Of a stretch of 6,359 bases of DNA, positions 4,714 through 6,359 are shown piece by piece. The notes under the pieces are model-generated. The model was not told the origin of the DNA. It saw only the letters and a program-made list of their open reading frames with translations, and made no database searches. Positions within the stretch are counted from its first letter, which is position 1; every line of letters starts with the position of its first letter. Source of the stretch: Bacillota bacterium (GTDB lineage: Bacteria > Bacillota > Desulfotomaculia > Desulfotomaculales > JAJYZD01); assembly GCA_021800315.1 (NCBI GenBank), contig JAJYZD010000217.1, forward strand, positions 1 to 6,359, written 5' to 3'. The translations under genes were made by a program, and so were the position numbers.

Positions 4714-5844
4714 CTATTCCTTCCGGGGCGGCAGTACCGCATCGATCAGTTCCTGGTCAAAGGGGTGGGCCTGGGCGAGCAGGCGCCGGTACCCGAGGAA
4801 ATCGATCCGGTCCTTGCCGGTGAGTTTCCTGGCATTGAAGGCGGTAAAACCGAGGTAGGCCTCGCTCATCATGTTGGCCGCCAGCCAGTGCCGGTTGGGC
4901 AGTTTGGACTGGTCCCAGAAGAATTTTTTCTTGGCGCGGATACCGTCGATGGACATCATCAGGCAATGCGGGAACAGGTTGGACAGCGACCACACGATCC
5001 TGTCCACCTCGGCGTCCAGCCGGCTGAAATCCACCATGCACTCCTTAATGACGGCGTCGGCCCCGGCCTTCTCCTCGCCGGAAACCATCTCGCCGTAGAC
5101 GATGGCCCCGTCCTCCAGGTAACGGTCCGTGATCACCTGCGGATTGCGGATGAAGCGGCCGTCCTTTTTCAGAACCGGCACGGCCCTGGAGATCAGGCCG
5201 AGGCGTTCCATCTTGTAGGCGCTCCAGACCTCGCAGGAGATGCAGTTCCACATGGCCTGCTCCATGGACAGGTACCAGAAGATGTAGTCGGTGCTGCCGC
5301 CCACCGGGGCGGAGCCGTGCCGGGGCCCGGCCTGCCCGAAGACGGCCAGGTCGGAGGACAGCGAAATGTCGCAGGCCATGCCGATCTCCTGGCCGCCGGC
5401 CACCCGCATGCCGTTGACCCGGCAGATGACCGGTTTCTTGCACATGTAGACGGCGTCCACCATGGCGTTGAAGAGGTCCATGTAGAGAGCGTATTCCGAG
5501 GGGTTGCCGCTGTAGTACTCGGCGTATTCCTTGGTGTTGCCGCCGGTGCAGAACGCCTTGTCCCCGGCGCCGGTGAACACCACGGCCACCACCGAACGGT
5601 CCATGGAGGCCTTGTGCATGCCGGCGATGACTCCCTTGACCATTTCCGTGGTGTAGGAGTTGTACTGGCCGGGGTTGTTCAGGGTGATCCATGCGGTATT
5701 GAGTCCCCCGGCCACGCCTCCTTCGGGATTGATCACCGGTTTCAGTTCGTAGGTCACCCCCGGGACGGTCTGAGTGAAATGCTCTTCCCCATACAGGTCG
5801 TGGTCCTTGATGCCGGTCTCCCGCGGAAATTTGTTCAGATCCAT
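4714..5844 (-). CDS. bamA: 6-oxocyclohex-1-ene-1-carbonyl-CoA hydrolase (benzoyl-CoA pathway ring opening)
   Basis: BamA (Oah), a cytosolic crotonase-superfamily enzyme, adds water to 6-oxocyclohex-1-enoyl-CoA and hydrolyses the ring to 3-hydroxypimelyl-CoA. This is the ring-cleavage step shared by facultative and obligate anaerobic aromatic degraders. In fermenting syntrophs the route may also run in reverse. The 376 residues match the usual length of about 375-380. Family blocks are nearly complete: HDLYGEEH (15-22), AWITLNNPGQYNSYTTEMVK (51-70), the oxyanion-hole region VVFTGAGDKAFCTGGNTKEY (88-107), CRVNGMRVAGGQEIGMACD (141-159) with Glu153, FGQAGPRHGSAPVGGSTD (169-186), AYKMERLGLI (209-218), and the C-terminal NMMSEAYLGFTAFN (324-337). 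The start at 5844 is chosen because GAGGCG (5858-5853) lies 8 nt upstream and family similarity begins there. An in-frame extension to 5991 adds Pro/Arg/Gly-rich residues unlike the family. No key residue is seen missing. It appears monocistronic: its own promoter lies at 6133-6104, with no partner bam gene on either side in the window. Confidence 0.95.
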   Translation of the reverse strand: MDLNKFPRETGIKDHDLYGEEHFTQTVPGVTYELKPVINPEGGVAGGLNTAWITLNNPGQYNSYTTEMVKGVIAGMHKASMDRSVVAVVFTGAGDKAFCTGGNTKEYAEYYSGNPSEYALYMDLFNAMVDAVYMCKKPVICRVNGMRVAGGQEIGMACDISLSSDLAVFGQAGPRHGSAPVGGSTDYIFWYLSMEQAMWNCISCEVWSAYKMERLGLISRAVPVLKKDGRFIRNPQVITDRYLEDGAIVYGEMVSGEEKAGADAVIKECMVDFSRLDAEVDRIVWSLSNLFPHCLMMSIDGIRAKKKFFWDQSKLPNRHWLAANMMSEAYLGFTAFNARKLTGKDRIDFLGYRRLLAQAHPFDQELIDAVLPPRKE

Positions 5845-6097
5845 CAGGAAAACGCCTCGCTTTCGGGCCTTCAGCCTCTTATTGCCGGTTCCCCCGTTCT
5901 CACGGCATCTTGCCCCGGGCGGCCGGGGTGGGCTTCCCGACCATCCTGTTGACTGCTCCCGGTCCGGGCACGGTTCTCCGCATCCGGTCACCAGCCGGGA
6001 GACGGCAGATCCGAGTCGCCGCCGACCACAGGATCATCGACAGGCATCACCCCCCAAGCAGTAGCCTACAGCATATAACATTACTTAACGTTACGCT
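5845..6097 (-). other. Long untranslated leader of bamA
   Basis: About 250 nt separate the predicted bamA transcription start (near 6097) from its ATG. No convincing gene lies within. A 19-codon frame from an ATG at about 6046 has a G-run directly against the start and no proper spacing. A tight hairpin is present (CCCCGG/CCGGGG with a GCGG loop, 5913-5928), 68 nt before the ATG. The length would permit post-transcriptional control, but I recognise no riboswitch class. Confidence 0.4.
5913..5928. repeat. Hairpin in the bamA leader
   Basis: CCCCGG (5913-5918) and CCGGGG (5923-5928) pair perfectly around a 4-nt loop. On the bamA mRNA this is a very stable stem-loop. It lacks a T-run, so it is not an intrinsic terminator. 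Confidence 0.4.
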
Positions 6098-6105
6098 ACG
6101 GTAAT
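6076..6105. promoter_or_regulatory. Operator-like repeats at the bamA transcription start
   Basis: TAACATTAC (6076-6084) and TAACGTTAC (6086-6094) are direct repeats with one mismatch and a 10-bp period. The second contains the palindrome TAACGTTA (6086-6093). ATTAC (6080-6084) is inverted by GTAAT (6101-6105), and on the minus strand TTAC and GTAA bracket CGTAGC (6104-6091). The block lies between the -10 box and about +20 of bamA, where a repressor would block transcription. No particular regulator family can be assigned. Confidence 0.5.
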
Positions 6106-6133
6106 CATAAAACAACCCCGGCCTGGTTGTCAA
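6104..6133 (-). promoter_or_regulatory. bamA promoter
   Basis: A perfect TTGACA (6133-6128), an 18-bp spacer and TATGAT (6109-6104, five of six) make a near-consensus sigma-A promoter pointing to bamA, with a start expected near 6097. A promoter this strong should need negative control, which fits the repeats just downstream. Confidence 0.7.
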
Positions 6134-6156
6134 GAGTTTGGGATGGTACGGATTAT
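6127..6156 (+). promoter_or_regulatory. Possible divergent rightward promoter sharing the bamA -35 bases
   Basis: TTGTCA (6127-6132, five of six) and GATTAT (6151-6156, four of six) are 18 bp apart and point right, with a start near 6163. The -35 bases are the same ones used by the bamA promoter on the other strand, so RNA polymerase could occupy only one promoter at a time. Confidence 0.35.
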
Positions 6157-6162
6157 GCGGCT

Positions 6163-6359
6163 TGCCGGTGCTGGAACAGTGGCCTTGCCGGTCACCCCGG
6201 GCACGGTCCGCCACCCGGAGCGGGTGCGGTTAACCTGGTTTCTGAAACACGCCCAAACCTGCGCAGGCAGGTGTAAACGTATTCCTCTCCCGCTGACTAA
6301 GCGGGGTGGCAGCGTCACAGGATTCAGCTGCTGAGCCGCGGACTCCCGTCCGCGCTCCG
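6163..6359 (+). ncRNA. Hairpin-rich leader or structured RNA, cut by the window edge
   Basis: No credible protein is encoded here. Read rightward there are successive perfect hairpins: CACCCG/CGGGTG (6212-6226, 3-nt loop), GTTTC/GAAAC (6238-6248), ACCTGC/GCAGGT (6257-6272, 4-nt loop), CCCGCT/AGCGGG (6289-6305, 5-nt loop) and CGCGGAC/GTCCGCG (6337-6354, 4-nt loop). GGGGTGGCAGCGTC at 6303-6316 resembles the T-box consensus AGGGTGGNACCGCG with several mismatches, and CCCGTCC near 6345-6351 resembles the usual downstream element. A T-box-like leader for a gene to the right is one reading, and an unrelated structured RNA is another. The typical T-box stem I and specifier loop were not recognised. 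Confidence 0.3.

Noticed and set aside
4687..5952. 421-codon rightward frame opposite bamA
   Set aside because: It is a His/Gly/Val-rich antisense shadow of a high-GC gene. bamA on the other strand is recognisable across its whole length.
5845..5991. In-frame 49-residue N-terminal extension of BamA
   Set aside because: The extension is Pro/Arg/Gly-rich and unlike the family; conserved sequence and a ribosome-binding site support the start at 5844.
6317..6359. tRNA-like fragment on the minus strand (GGCTCAGCAG resembling a D-arm)
   Set aside because: No acceptor stem, anticodon arm or T-loop GTTCRA can be placed around it.

Overview
The window looks like a chromosomal segment of an anaerobic, probably spore-forming Gram-positive bacterium of the Pelotomaculum/Desulfotomaculum type (Peptococcaceae). 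The clues are: G+C in the upper fifties by eye; clear sigma-A style promoters and strong purine-rich ribosome-binding sites; a BirA-type biotin operator; a Cam-type gamma carbonic anhydrase; and above all BamA, the ring-opening hydrolase of the anaerobic benzoyl-CoA pathway. The genus is an inference from gene content, not a database match.

Layout. The left edge (1-68) carries a strong leftward promoter and a Shine-Dalgarno for a gene outside the window. A rightward gene (239-559, TTG start) encodes a small conserved-looking hypothetical protein and has its own promoter. A GC-rich stretch rich in inverted repeats (560-1016) has no convincing gene. Everything recognised from 1017 to 6133 is on the minus strand. 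bioA (2372-1017) sits alone behind a BirA-operator promoter and is translationally coupled to a 20-codon ORF (2431-2369) whose peptide resembles the start of biotin synthase BioB. A Cam-type gamma carbonic anhydrase gene (3235-2549) follows. Upstream of it are two doubtful small minus-strand ORFs (3788-3447 and 3496-3266), one probably frameshifted. A 925-bp low-coding stretch (3789-4713) holds one possible small rightward ORF with an excellent ribosome-binding site, a direct repeat, a 16-bp perfect palindrome and a long inverted repeat.

bamA (5844-4714) is a single-gene unit: no other bam gene lies beside it in the window. Its promoter (6133-6104) is near consensus. It has operator-like repeats at the expected start site and a leader of about 250 nt. 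A rightward promoter shares the same -35 bases and drives a series of strong hairpins to the right edge (6163-6359), with a weak resemblance to the end of a T-box leader.

Functional themes: biotin synthesis under biotin control, CO2/bicarbonate conversion, and anaerobic aromatic ring cleavage. The link is loose. Aromatic degraders of this type make acyl-CoAs and CO2 and use biotin-dependent carboxylase steps, but nothing in the sequence shows co-regulation. No transposon, CRISPR array, tRNA or rRNA was seen.
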